Shown piece after piece: positions 35,101 through 46,149 of a stretch of DNA of 64,000 nt. The number at the start of each line of letters is the position of its first letter. Positions within the stretch are counted from its first letter, which is position 1. This stretch comes from Tetragonia tetragonoides. Taxonomy: Eukaryota > Streptophyta > Magnoliopsida > Caryophyllales > Aizoaceae. The translations under genes and the position numbers were made by a program. A model generated the notes under the pieces. It saw nothing but the letters and a program-made list of their open reading frames with translations. It was not told where the DNA came from and ran no database searches. The stretch covers positions 12,333,501-12,397,500 of the forward strand of contig CM076153.1 of NCBI GenBank assembly GCA_038025085.1, in the 5' to 3' direction.

Positions 35101-35430
35101 TGATCCCCAAACTTCTATATCACTCATGCCTTTGGCGTTCTGCCCTTTACATTGGTGTCCCGTAAAAACACCCTTACAAGCCTGTGAAGGACCCAATAAC
35201 AGACCCCGGGAGCCTCTTATGTTCCCTAAGGGTGTCCCGTGCGATGTAGTGCGAAAATATCCATCTTCGTTATATGGCCTATTGAAAGCCCAAAAAACAT
35301 GTATTAGCCTTTGATTTTCGGCTTCCCGGGGCCTGATTTCTGTTTTTGCCCAAATTTCTTCAGGAGATTTATCGTCACCCTAGAGGACATCCGGTACCTT
35401 GGGGCGGTCATCTAGGTCTCCGGACTCCGA
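32105..35430 (-). repeat. ~315 bp tandem repeat array 2 (about 10 units)
   Basis: GTGTCCCGTAAAACG-like blocks recur near 32141, 32456, 32791, 33100, 33413, 33728, 34036, 34350, 34670, 34907 and 35155. The unit is the reverse complement of the array 1 unit, with the same order of conserved blocks (GGCCTCCCATGTCCCCTAGG, GTGGTGCGAAAATATCCACC, TCTATCATGACCCTAGAG). The two units near 34907-35155 are shortened. Array 2 units are visibly diverged from array 1, for example TATC-CACCTTCGTTC here against TTTTGACCTTCGTTC there. Confidence 0.95.
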
Positions 35431-36085
35431 CATGGGACATGGGCGCTGGGACATGAGATATGGCGCTCGCTGGGCGCTGAGACATGGGCCACCCATATTT
35501 TATTTCAATTAACTGTTGATGTGTTTAGTTCACTAAGATCCATTGTCTACTATGATAGTATTTGCTAGAAGAACTCTATGACAAAGTATTTTAAAGTTTG
35601 TTAATAAAAGGCTAATAATTGTTTCCTAAGCAATCAGTCAAATAGATAAAAGTTTAGAGTATGAATAATCATAATAAGTAGAACTATTGTGCAAAAAACA
35701 ATGTCATTTAGGGGTAGATACCTTTAACTTTTATAGAGGCACCACACAAGCCAATAAATTGACATTTTTTTTGTTTTTGTCAAAGGCTAATACACGACCA
35801 GTGAATGACTATTACCATGACTTGAGAACATCTTTTTCCCAAACAATTTAATTTTTTTCTGAACAAATTAAGAGTCAGGCTGCGAATGAATCTCTCCAAA
35901 TCTCACCTTGATGTTGTTTTAGTACTTACCAGTTAATCACAAAATTAGCACCAAAAAAGAAAAAAGAAAAAAAAGTTATTACAACAATATTAAAAGCGAG
36001 GCAACCCATCAAAAAACTAAAAAAACAAACAAAAAGAGTTGAAACATCCCGTGCATCAATACATTTAGTGCATATACTCTTATTA
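32105..36085 (-). mobile_element. unclassified repeat-bearing element, copy 2 (inverted)
   Basis: This is the reverse-complement counterpart of the element at 6305-14900. Here the array (32105-35430) lies left and the ~640 bp flank (35430-36060) lies right, so the relative order is the same on the minus strand. The flank keeps the same blocks in reverse: the CCCAGCGC and CATGGGAC subterminal motifs, TAACTTTTATAGAGGC, ACGACCAGTGAATGACT, and the end GTTGAAACATCCCGTGCATC. Unlike copy 1 there is no LINE between flank and array. The left boundary is near ATATCACCTATGCATTTGG. No transposase frame is visible. Confidence 0.7.
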
Positions 36086-36087
36086 GT

Positions 36088-36412
36088 TACAATACTAGAT
36101 TAGTTTTCCATGCTCATCAAAAGGAGGGTGCAAGTGAATGGCGACAAAATACACCCCCCCGGTACGTCATATTCGGACTCTCGTGTTCAACAGCGAACAT
36201 ATCAGACTAACTGAACAACCGTCGCAAGCACTGACCCGGTCAACATAGCACCAACAATGGGCTAGTATAGTTCCTAGAAGCAACAAGCAAGCCAACCGAC
36301 CCAGGATATGTGAGAAATGGAAATTTGAACTCATAACCTTACCTTACCAAACCACTTAGAAGTAAGTTTGGAACCACTTGACCATTGCCCTTGTTGGTAC
36401 AATGCTAGATTA
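36088..36412 (-). mobile_element. tRNA-derived SINE with 15 bp target-site duplication
   Basis: TACAATACTAGATTA (36088-36102) and TACAATGCTAGATTA (36398-36412) flank a 295 bp insertion. On the minus strand its head has an A box (TGGTCAAGTGG) and a B box (AGTTCAAATTT) about 45 bp apart, as in Pol III-transcribed SINEs. The body includes TGTTGACCGGGTCAGTGC and CGCCATTCACTTGCACC. A second, diverged copy is at about 51190-51415. Confidence 0.75.
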
Positions 36413-36692
36413 TATATGAATTTGGCAAAAATAAAACAAATGAATATAAATTAAAGGACCCACACGCTTATGCATGGCCAAAGCAATTTTTGAAATTGAA
36501 AGTGGTGGTCAAAGAAGAAAAGCCTCCAAATCTCCACTTCGACTTCTAGCCTCAGTGAACATCTTGTTGCACAAAACGGGGTCCATGCAGCCCTACCACC
36601 ATTATCATTTCTACGCGTTTCGGTGCCTAGTCCTTTCTCAACTTGCGAGATAGATTCTTGGCTCCTATGCACAAAAGAAATAATCACATATT

Positions 36693-36737
36693 ATTGGGTG
36701 ATATATTTCCTAGTAACTAGGAAATATATCACCCAAT
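36693..36737. repeat. 45 bp perfect palindrome (22 bp arms, 1 nt centre)
   Basis: The left arm (36693-36714, starting ATTGGGTGATATATTTCC) is exactly complementary to the right arm (36716-36737), with a single A at 36715 between them. One more pair can be added at 36692/36738. An AT microsatellite follows. No coding or transposon context explains it. Confidence 0.95.
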
Positions 36738-39700
36738 ATATATATATAGAGAGAGAATAATATGGAAGAATTTATTAATTAAACACGAATCAAAGATGAA
36801 AATAAAAATCAAAGAAATTTTTTATCATTATTTGAAGATTATTTATAAATTTATCGATTGAGTTATGCATGAACATAAGCAGGTCAAATTTTATAGTGTT
36901 CAAGTTCGATTTGTTTATTAAACGAGTTTAGAAAAGATGATTATGTTTGTTTATCTATTTAGCACACGCTAATGAATGAGGTTTAATCGAATTATTCGTA
37001 AGTTGTTTATGAGATGATTGGTTCCTTATTGATGGGCTATAGCCATACTATTCATACATTCAAAGTGAATTAGGAGGCAAAACAAGTGTATATACACGAA
37101 TATTAAATCCAATAACTAATACTGAGTACCTAGTATTTTAAGTGAGTTGGCATATAGTAGCAAGACATATGAGCTAAATATATAACTAGCCTTTATAAAC
37201 CCTGTTTTGCCAAATAACCACCTTTCATTTTTTTCTTTATCGTATCTTCTACTATTATTACCTTTGTCCATACTTCCATAAGATAAGACCATAAATGGAT
37301 ATAAATATCTCTCTCGTTAATATCGCATATTTTAGGTGTTCGAGCTATGAGGGTGCATCCTAAGGTACCACGAAGTAAATACCCCTTTATGTGTGCTTCT
37401 AAGAGTAGGATCCACGCATTGCCTTTAGACTTCTTTCTTTCTCCTTTGGGGGTGAAGTCTGTAGGAAAAACATACAAAGCACTTATTAAATGAATAAGCT
37501 CATGGTGTTATTTTTTTTAAAAAAAAGAAAAAGATTTAAATTGAAAGTCGTAGGACATTTACAATATATCAAAATCTAAGAAATACGCCATCAAAATAAA
37601 CCAATATCGCCAGAAAATCCAATTCTTACTAAATTGCATGTCTTCAAATAAATTGTGGTCTCATAATGTTTGCTTCCACGAAGACGTTTAATGATTTGAC
37701 CGAATAGCTTTCAATAATGTGCGTCGAGATATATTGATTCTTACTACGTAGATGGAAATATTATATACGTATATGCTATCCAACAACAAATAAACCACAA
37801 CATAAACTCCGACAACTCAAAAATCTCAAAATTTTCCATAAAGAAAGAAAATATTAAAATTCATAATGGGACAGTATATGGAACACTAAGTATAAAAGAA
37901 CACATCTTAAACAAAAAAGTTAAAGATTAATGGATGAGGAAAAGCAGGATCCATATTTTGTTTATTTTGTTAGAGCTGATTGTAACACATTATTATCAGA
38001 TTATCCTTATTATATATTGAAACATAAAAGAGTAATTTTACATTAAACTTGACAATAGTACATTATACCTGGACAATAATACCACTAGTAATTTGTTACA
38101 AGAGAATTTATAAAAAACAAAGCAATGAGTACGAGTACAGTTATATGTTAGAGTATGTAAGGAGTAGAAGCTACTTTATCTAGTCCAAAAGGGCAAAAAA
38201 CAAAGGACATGCTTTATATGGAAAAAGCTTAACATAGATAAGAGGGCTTTAATGATTCAGTCGGTTGACCATTTTATTACTAAATGTGTACTGAAATATT
38301 TTTATTTCATCATCCATGTCATGACACATGCAAGATTCGATCCTTCGATTACTCACCTGATAAAAGTGTATGTTCATATCATATCCTACCATGATGCATG
38401 TCCATTAAAATGTGAAATGACAGAAATCATGCACAAATGCATTATTTTGATTAATTAAAAGTAGCCCATATATGGGATTGTATGTATAAGCCAAAGGTTT
38501 TGTAAAATGACCTTAACTATAATGATATCATCATAGGTATTTTATCCGGAGGGTGGGCAGTTGGGCACATCATGGATGATTATGTTTTCTTCTTCTTTTT
38601 CATGGGGAGATAATATATACTATGAGCTTTTTTTTTTACAAAACTTAATATACAAGATAACACATATATTCATGTAATTTCTGAGGTGAGGCTTATATTT
38701 AAGAAATAGCGTAATCTTTGATCTTCATGCTCGGTCCTTATTTGATCTGACTTGTGTGAGATATTGTTTAATAGAAATCTAATATGGTATCAGATCGAGT
38801 ACGTAACAGTCAATTCTCTCTCCCCCTCCCCCTCCCAGTTTCTTTGTAAGGCGCTTCAAGTACCAACAGCCAACAGGAAATTACTCAATGTCATCTTTCG
38901 AACTAAAACATAGGCTTATAAACCATCACAGGTATTTCCAATGTTCATACTCCTATAGATCGATGAGATAGTTTTTAGGTGGTCTATTGTTATAATAATT
39001 ACTTATCCAATAAAGTACGCTTGTGTGAAGTCTAATATCTGAAACGGTTAGGATCACCTGTTACAATTCGTGCGCTATTCCTTGTCTCACTAATTTATAA
39101 ATTTGACACGCCAGCTTGTATGACAAAATTACTGACGATCAAGATGTGATTAGCAAGTTTAAAAATGTTAAAATGGTATTGTGTGTCTAGGTAAAGGAAT
39201 ATCCTAAGATGAAAACAAAGGTACTCATGGTTCAAGGAGTGCATAGCAAAAATCCTATAATTGAGTAAAATGAAAGCATGCCTTCATGCTCAATTACAAA
39301 CAATTATACCGCAGTAAATTCTGCTCTTCAACTTGATTTGATGAACTCAGGTGAGACAATAACTGAATTGTGAATTAATCAAATCTAGATACTTGATTTT
39401 GTATATTGAAAAAGTCAACACTTTATCTTGTTAATTAATTTTATGAAATCACTAAAATAAATAAATCGAAATAAGGGAAGGTCAAGTCAAGCCCCCCTTT
39501 TGATCATACTCAATAGCCAAACGGCTCAAACCGAAAAACTGACTTGGAAGTTTCACACGGGCAAACCGCACGTGCACAGTGCGGCGGATCTCCACCCTTT
39601 TCACTATTGATTTCACACTCTCACTGTCAAACATAACCAGCTTCCAACCACACTTGTGTGCCCTAAAGTGTACTCCTTTCATTTTTTTTTATTTTTTTTG

Positions 39701-39881
39701 TGTGTTGGGACTATGTAATAGTACATTAGTATAGTATGTCAAATAGTGTAAAATCATAATTAAATTAGATTGTAAGTTATACAATGTCATATATAATCAG
39801 CTACAAAATTTAATCAACAGAAATATTAACTCAATAGAAACAGTTGATTTTTCACAAAAACTCGTATGAGTCAGCCTCAAA

Positions 39882-39916
39882 ATGAGGCGCCTCATACAAA
39901 CATGACGTCATGTTTG
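39882..39916. promoter_or_regulatory. two adjacent perfect palindromes, one with a TGACGTCA core
   Basis: ATGAGGCGCCTCAT (39882-39895) is followed one base later by CAAACATGACGTCATGTTTG (39897-39916). The second contains the bZIP/CRE octamer TGACGTCA. It lies about 1.3 kb upstream of the DUF1635 gene. Regulatory function is inferred from the motif only. Confidence 0.4.
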
Positions 39917-41250
39917 GTTATAGAGGTGACCTCACCTTAAGAGCACCTCATAAAAAACATTAAACAATAGGAACATACAGTTCGAGTATTACTCACTAAT
40001 GTCTTAAAATAACAGTAGCCCTTGTAGTTTTAACTTTTAACCCTTGAAAGATATAATAAACCATGCTTCATTTACATAGCTACTGTTAAATAAGAAAGGA
40101 TAGTGGTATACAAAATGTTATATATGAGCATAACCCAAGCAATAACAAGAAAAAACTCAACTAGAATTGAACCTTAGTGGGACACTGAGAAGGACAACAA
40201 TAGTGCAAATTAAACTCCTATTACTCCCTTAGTTCAATGGAGAACATTTTCCCAAAATTAAATTAATGTCAGAATTAAATGAAATAGTATTAAACATCCG
40301 TGGCTTGCCCCTCTCTTACACCAAAAAAATGGTATTAGAGATGCGCGCGTCCAATTTGAGATGGATACACTAATTAAATTGAGTTGAACTGTACTAAACC
40401 ACTTATTAAGTAAGCCATGTTCTTTTCGTCATCTTTACGATGCATTTTGTCGTTAATTTTGTCTCACATTTTGCTTGATTTTCCGCGTCGTTCCGTTCCA
40501 TTTCTCACCATCCGACATCATTCCGTTGAAGAGAATAGAACCTAAATAAAAAATAACACATCTTAAGTATTCCTTATCCATGCTCGATAAGTTCGTACCC
40601 ATAAGCCATGATCTCTTGAATAATCCGGAGGGAGTTTATTTCTACTCGTCAGAAATACTCCATATATACAAATAATTAGGAATTGTCCGTGCAATGTACA
40701 GGCTAAACTCTGGTTAAAATCTGTTTGCTATTTAGTTTATTATATTAAATAACATATTTTAAATTTTTTTCATTCCTTATATCAATCAATTTGTCCCTCT
40801 ATATCTTCAATCCTAATAAAGATTTCAAATGTACATAGTGGCATATTACGGTACCCCTTATATCCTATACAATTGTTTTTATTTCTTTTTATTTTTTTTT
40901 TAAATAAAGAAAGAAGCAAATAGGAAAGGAAAGTAGCATTTGGGGCTTTGTGTGCTTTTGGCTTTTAGCGTCTTTGTCCAACCAAATGTCCCATGAATCC
41001 CAAAAAGCAATCTACCAAATATACTGAAGCCAAAAAAGCAAACAGTACCCACTACATTACTACTCTCTATCCTTAATTCCTTATAAGGGACACAAACCTC
41101 TCAAATCCCCTTTCATTCTAAACTCTTTTTAACATTCCCACCTGAGAGGAGAGAGAAAGAGTTAACTTAGAAAACATTTAGTTACTTGCTCTGCCTTTCA
41201 CTTACTTCCCCTGACTTTAAACCCAATTGCTAACAAATTCAATTAAGATA

Positions 41251-42172
41251 ATGGAGCAATGTAGCCCATTCAGCTGGGTTAATTACTACAATGAAGAAGA
41301 GGTAATTATAGTTTAATTTCTTTTTTCTCAATTTTCATTTTTAAGTGCTTTAAAATGACAATTTTTGACTAATTTTGTGTTTGAATTTTTGACAGGGAAT
41401 GATGGGTGAACTGAGAAATTACATTTTGCAATCAAGAATGGAGCTAGAAGCTACAGTTGTAGCTGCCCAAGAGGAAATTATGAAGAAAGAGGAGGAATTA
41501 ATCCATATGAAAGATCTCTTAATGTTGACTATTAAGGAAAGAGATGAAGCTCAAGCTAAGTTCCAAAAGCTGCTGTTGGAAAAGCTGCTTATCCAACAGC
41601 AGCAGCAACAACAGTCGCAACACGATATTCGACAGCAAATTCATTATAATCAGCCACAGCAGCAGCAGCAACAGCTGAAGCAAAAAGCTGTTTCTGTGTC
41701 CAAAACTAACACAACAACTAACTGCTGCTTTTCAACCTCGTCTTCTGAAAGCGAGGAAAGCAGCATGATATCTTCCCCTTGTTGTGGTGGTACTACTACT
41801 AATACTAATTCTCCCACCTTACAACCACAACCACCACCCACATTACTCCTTAACCCGCCCTCGGCCACCTCATCACCACCACTTCCACCTCAAATAGCGG
41901 CCACATTGGCCAGCAAACGCCGCCCATTACCCGAAAAAGGGAACCTCCTGAAGGCGGTGATGGAAGCAGGGCCGCTACTCCAAACGCTACTTCTAGCAGG
42001 ACCACTCCCTCAATGGCAACACCCACCACCTCAACTTGAATCCATTGAAATTCCACCAGTTGCCATTAGCCCTTCTAGTAACACTAATTCCCCTAGGAAA
42101 AGAGGAATTGATCATTTGGATTATTGCTCAACATTAATTTCTTCATCACCTAAGTATCAAAGGGTTGTTTAG
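41251..42172 (+). CDS. DUF1635 family protein with coiled coil and polyglutamine tracts
   Basis: Two exons, 41251-41301 (MEQCSPFSWVNYYNEEE) and 41396-42172 (TAG), join in phase to give 275 residues. An N-terminal coiled coil (about residues 20-75: ELRNYILQSRMELEATVVA, then KERDEAQAKFQKLL) is followed by two glutamine runs, a Ser/Glu-rich stretch (SSSESEESS) and a Pro-rich region. Near the C-terminus is the family hallmark LPEKGNLLKAVMEAGPLLQ...LAGPLPQW. These features define plant DUF1635 proteins, whose biochemical role is not known to me. The upstream leader is CT-rich with TTCTCTCTTTCT-like patches on the complement. The codon runs behind the Q tracts are CAG/CAA mixtures. The gene looks intact. 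Confidence 0.88.
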
Positions 42173-42321
42173 TTTTGACTCTTAATTAGAACTGGTTAGT
42201 TAGTATAGTACTGGTATTAATTATATGATGATAGTTTGTTAAAGTTTGATTTTAGTGTTAGCAAAACTAACCATCTTGTTTCTTCATACTAGTAAACATG
42301 TAAAGAAAGACTAGTCATGAA

Positions 42322-42341
42322 ATGGATGGATGGATGGATGG
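42322..42341. repeat. GGAT microsatellite in the DUF1635 3' UTR
   Basis: ATGGATGGATGGATGGATGG lies about 150 bp after the stop codon. Confidence 0.9.
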
Positions 42342-42499
42342 TTACTTTTTACCTTACCAGCCTATCATTTAGTTGGGTTGGTTTAGGTGCTTGTATAATA
42401 TAATTTGTATTAGGGAAATTATATTAGGAAAAATATCCTAACTTCTCCCTAGCTTGAAAGGGAAAGAAAGGGAGAGCAATAGAGAGAGAATGAAAAAGG

Positions 42500-45400
42500 A
42501 TACAAGAAATGTCAAGTTTTTACAACCACCTATGTTTAGTGGTGGTGACTTTTTTGCTTTTTTTTTTTTAAATTTTAGTATTTTGTAATTTTGGTATTGT
42601 AGTGCTTGATTCTCCTATACAAAGGAGATATGGGAGGGGCCCAACTTGGATTTATGAACAAGATGTTGCCTTCTTTTTTTTTTAACTTTTGTTTTTTTCT
42701 TTTTCTAATTTGTGGTTGTATGGATTTATATTTATGTGTGTCATTATATCAAACACATGATGGTAATATATATATAGTTATGATGATTTGGGTTGATGTG
42801 AGCAAGAATCAAAGAAAGGAGATTTTATGTAATAAACTAATATTGTTGCTTTTTGCTATTGGTGTTTGCTTTTAGGTGCATGGAATGATACTTTTAAAAG
42901 TAATTGTAATGATTTTAAAACTGACCAACAATAATCATGAATTCTCCCACACCCATATGATCCTTTAGCTCCCAATGAAGCATAACTACCATCTCAAGGT
43001 AATATAAGTGTCTGCCATTAGAACTGCATTGCAACTAATTAGATTCCTCCTATTATCTTGAAGGAAGCATGCTAAACAATCAATGATTTAATGTGTTTAT
43101 GCATGTCAAGAGTGGAAGTTAAGAGATCTTCTTGTCTATACTGAATGAGCAGATTTATTTTGTGTCTTTACATTATTGTCTCGATGTTGTTTCTGTCTAT
43201 TATAAAGTTATGAAAATGGTGTACAAAAACTAGTCACCCAGCATGTAGTTATCTTCTTGTCCGTTTGAGTGTCTCACTTGTTAGCTAAAAAGTTCTTGCA
43301 CAAATATGAGTATAGGTGTATTCTTTTCCACTCACATACTCATCAGTAATTGTTCAATTCAGTTTAGTGACGTTCCGTTCGGTGACGTTCAGTTTTATTC
43401 ACTGATCTACGTTTTCTCTCACATATTATTATTTTATTATTCAGTTCAGTTCAGCTCAATTCAAGGGATATCAATTCAATTGAATCGAAAAAGACTGATC
43501 ATAGCACACTCTATGTTGATTACTCGATACTCGATAAGAGATTGTTACCTTAACTTGTCCGCACTCTGTATAGTATGGCATAAATAAATGACAAACCCAG
43601 TATATCCATAGAATTTTCACATTATATACTTTAGCTAATAGCTATATATGGTCTTCAAACGATTATTGCCTTGCCCCTAAAAAAAAAATTTTAAAAAAAA
43701 TTACATATTCAGAAGTTTCTTATATTTGAGAAGGCTAAAAAATTGTTTTTGAGGTACTAAACTGTGTATATTTTTATTTACATACAATTCAAAGTATTTC
43801 GCGCCAGTTGCAAATGATCACAAAAAGGAGACAAGGGTAGAATGTCAAAGACACTAAAATCTCACAGATTTGATTTGTCTATTTTTAAACCTAACATGCA
43901 TGGATATTTTGGCGCCAAATGCTTTCTTTTCCTTTTTAATTTTCTACATCATTTTTTTTTCCCTCTAATGAAAATGACCCAAGGTTGTCAAATATAATAA
44001 TAATGATTGACAAAGGAAAAATGAGAGATAATAAGGGCCAATTGATCAAATGAAATGAAATGTCTTTTAAGAAATGTTGCTTTCAACAGAACGGTGTGGG
44101 GGTTGTCATATGATGCGGTGCACATGCTTTAGGAGCAATAAAGAAGAGTGAGACAGTTCCGCCTAAAACCTCATACAACCCCACAATTTCATTTTGCAAA
44201 GTAAGTGCAGGATTTGTTGACTCTAGGACGACGGTCTCACCAAAGGGCTCACCCCCTTCTACACTACTATACTCAATATATTGACCAATAGTAAGAATTA
44301 TCTATTTGAGGAATGGTTTTCCAAAACATGTCGTTGAAATGAAGTAATTGCAGGCACTTGTCAAAAAGAGAAAGTTGAGGTAGAAGGATAAAGATATACT
44401 GTATGTAAGTAGACCAGCAGCCTTTGAGCAATGCAATTGTTTCTCTTCCTAAATGAAAACTGTATGCATTCTTTAAAGCTTACACGAATTCAGTTCAGTT
44501 TATCATGTGTTAATTCAGTGATTTGTAATTCAGTTCAGTTTATCATGTGTTAATTCAGTGATTTGTAATTCAGTTCAATGGTGCTGAGTTTAGAACCATA
44601 CTTTTGTCTCAAATATCAAATTGTGTTCAATTAAGTTTAATGGTATCCAGTTCAGTTCGGTGGTGTCCAGTTCAATAGTGTTGAATTCATTCAGATAAGT
44701 TCATTCATAAAGAATGCAGCCTTAGTGTATAGAAGATATTGATACATAAATTTCTTGAAATTATATACCGTCTTAGGAATGTTTTTATGTTGAAGACAAA
44801 TTATTCTTCCAATGTAGAGTATATACCTTACCTCAATGCTAACTCCAACCTCTTTCAATCAATGTCTCAATTTCTCTATCGTTAGCTCAATTTGTCACCA
44901 TGACCACTTAAGCACGATAACGATATCTCAATTATCATCCACCCGTGGTCAAGGAACTACTATCAGCACCACACTATCAGTCTATCACGCCCCTCTTCAA
45001 CCTGTGCCTCGCTCATATGGATTTTCCCCACCCCTATTCTGAATTCTCCCTTGTCTAATCACACACCCATTCGAACAGCCACTGATAGACTCGCTCACCA
45101 GCCACCACCAGTTCCATGGCTAGTAATTAGATGCCCAAGTCGACACTCGATGTCGGAAGTCTTAAACTGGGTCCTAGTAAAAAGCCACCAGTCCAGACCA
45201 TTATCAGATGTCACTTTGAGATTTTGCAAGTATAGAAAGATAGATTCTTTATCCCAATATTCACAAAAACTCAAAAGCGATACCTCCAAGGCCGTCTATG
45301 AGAGTTTTTTGCCTTATATCTTAGTCCCTTGCTGACTTCCTGTGGTCAAAACTTTTAAAAAATACAATGCGTAAAATGTTACTAGTAGACTTTGGATCGG

Positions 45401-45500
45401 GTGGATAAAGGTTGAACCCTAAACCACTAGTCCAATAATCATACTAGTAAATTTTGGAGAAATCACTAAAAACTGGAGATATATATACAGAACAATAAAG
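42500..45500. other. AT-rich intergenic spacer with CAGTTCAG-rich patches
   Basis: Repeated ATTCAGTTCAG patches occur at about 43340-43480 and 44480-44700. Short open frames at 43306-43587 and 44836-45335 have no recognisable content. I see no gene. Confidence 0.5.
44466..44720. mobile_element. possible MITE with GCATTCTTTA inverted ends
   Basis: GCATTCTTTA on the left and TAAAGAATGC on the right bracket about 250 bp rich in CAGTTCAG. Inside, a 40 bp block (AATTCAGTTCAGTTTATCAT...) is tandemly duplicated at 44488 and 44528. A MITE type with AGGCTGCATTCTTT ends and CAGTTCAG subterminal repeats is common in plants. The target-site duplication is unclear. Confidence 0.5.
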
Positions 45501-46149
45501 ATGCAGAATGGTATATTACAGTTTCAAGGGTCAGAGAAGAATGCTTCACAATGCACAGATTACACTGTTTTTGAGAAAGGGCGTCAAACTATATTACATT
45601 AAAAGAAAACACGTTCCTTCTTACATCCAAGCTTCTTAGCCCAAAGTATTGGACACCCCTCTAAGAGACTGAGAGTTGGACACAATTTTTCCACCGCTTT
45701 CCTCCCGAATAAATCATTTTGTTAAATAATCTCAGCAAATAATTGAAAATCTGCATCCATCAATTTGATGGTCACAGAATATTCCAGCCCTATAGCTAAT
45801 CTAACAAGTGAAAAGTACCAATTCCTCCCCGGGAAGAATTGCTCAATATTGCCAAGCTCTGTAAACGAACTTGACAGCTACCGACAATTCTACACGGAAA
45901 TGTAGGCATCCTGTCAAACAGCCAATGTGTTCAAGTGCTGCTGCTCTTCATTGCACTAAAAGCCTCAGTGCAGAAACCCTCAACTCTGCAGGTACCTTTG
46001 TTTAGCAATTATCTGTCCTCCTACATTGTCAAAGCTGTTACCTCTCAAGCCCAAGTGACACTTCTAATGACATTGATTCTCCGAGAACTCCTCGGCGCCT
46101 TCACTGCATCTCCCTTTTCCACTGATTATCCCACATGAAAGACCATTGC

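Larger units (their letters stand above)
36413..41250. other. AT-rich intergenic spacer
   Basis: I see no gene supported by domain content. Frames at 36451-36687 and 37193-37477 (minus) and 38252-38458 (plus) look like chance. A TATGGTATCAGA string near 38787 resembles an LTR primer site but has no element around it. The last ~150 bp (from about 41100) is the likely 5' UTR of the DUF1635 gene. Confidence 0.5.

Noticed and set aside
32218..35314. Open frames in array 2
   Set aside because: Same reason as array 1; they repeat the array unit.
36451..36687. 78-codon minus-strand open frame beside the palindrome
   Set aside because: No recognisable motif; probably chance.
37193..37477. 94-codon minus-strand open frame
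   Set aside because: No recognisable motif, no splice partner, AT-rich surroundings.
38780..38830. TATGGTATCAGATCGAG as an LTR primer-binding site
   Set aside because: Imperfect site with no LTR end before it and no gag or pol after it.
45051..45335. 94-codon open frame upstream of the CBL10 3' end
   Set aside because: Overlaps a frame on the opposite strand and shows no domain.
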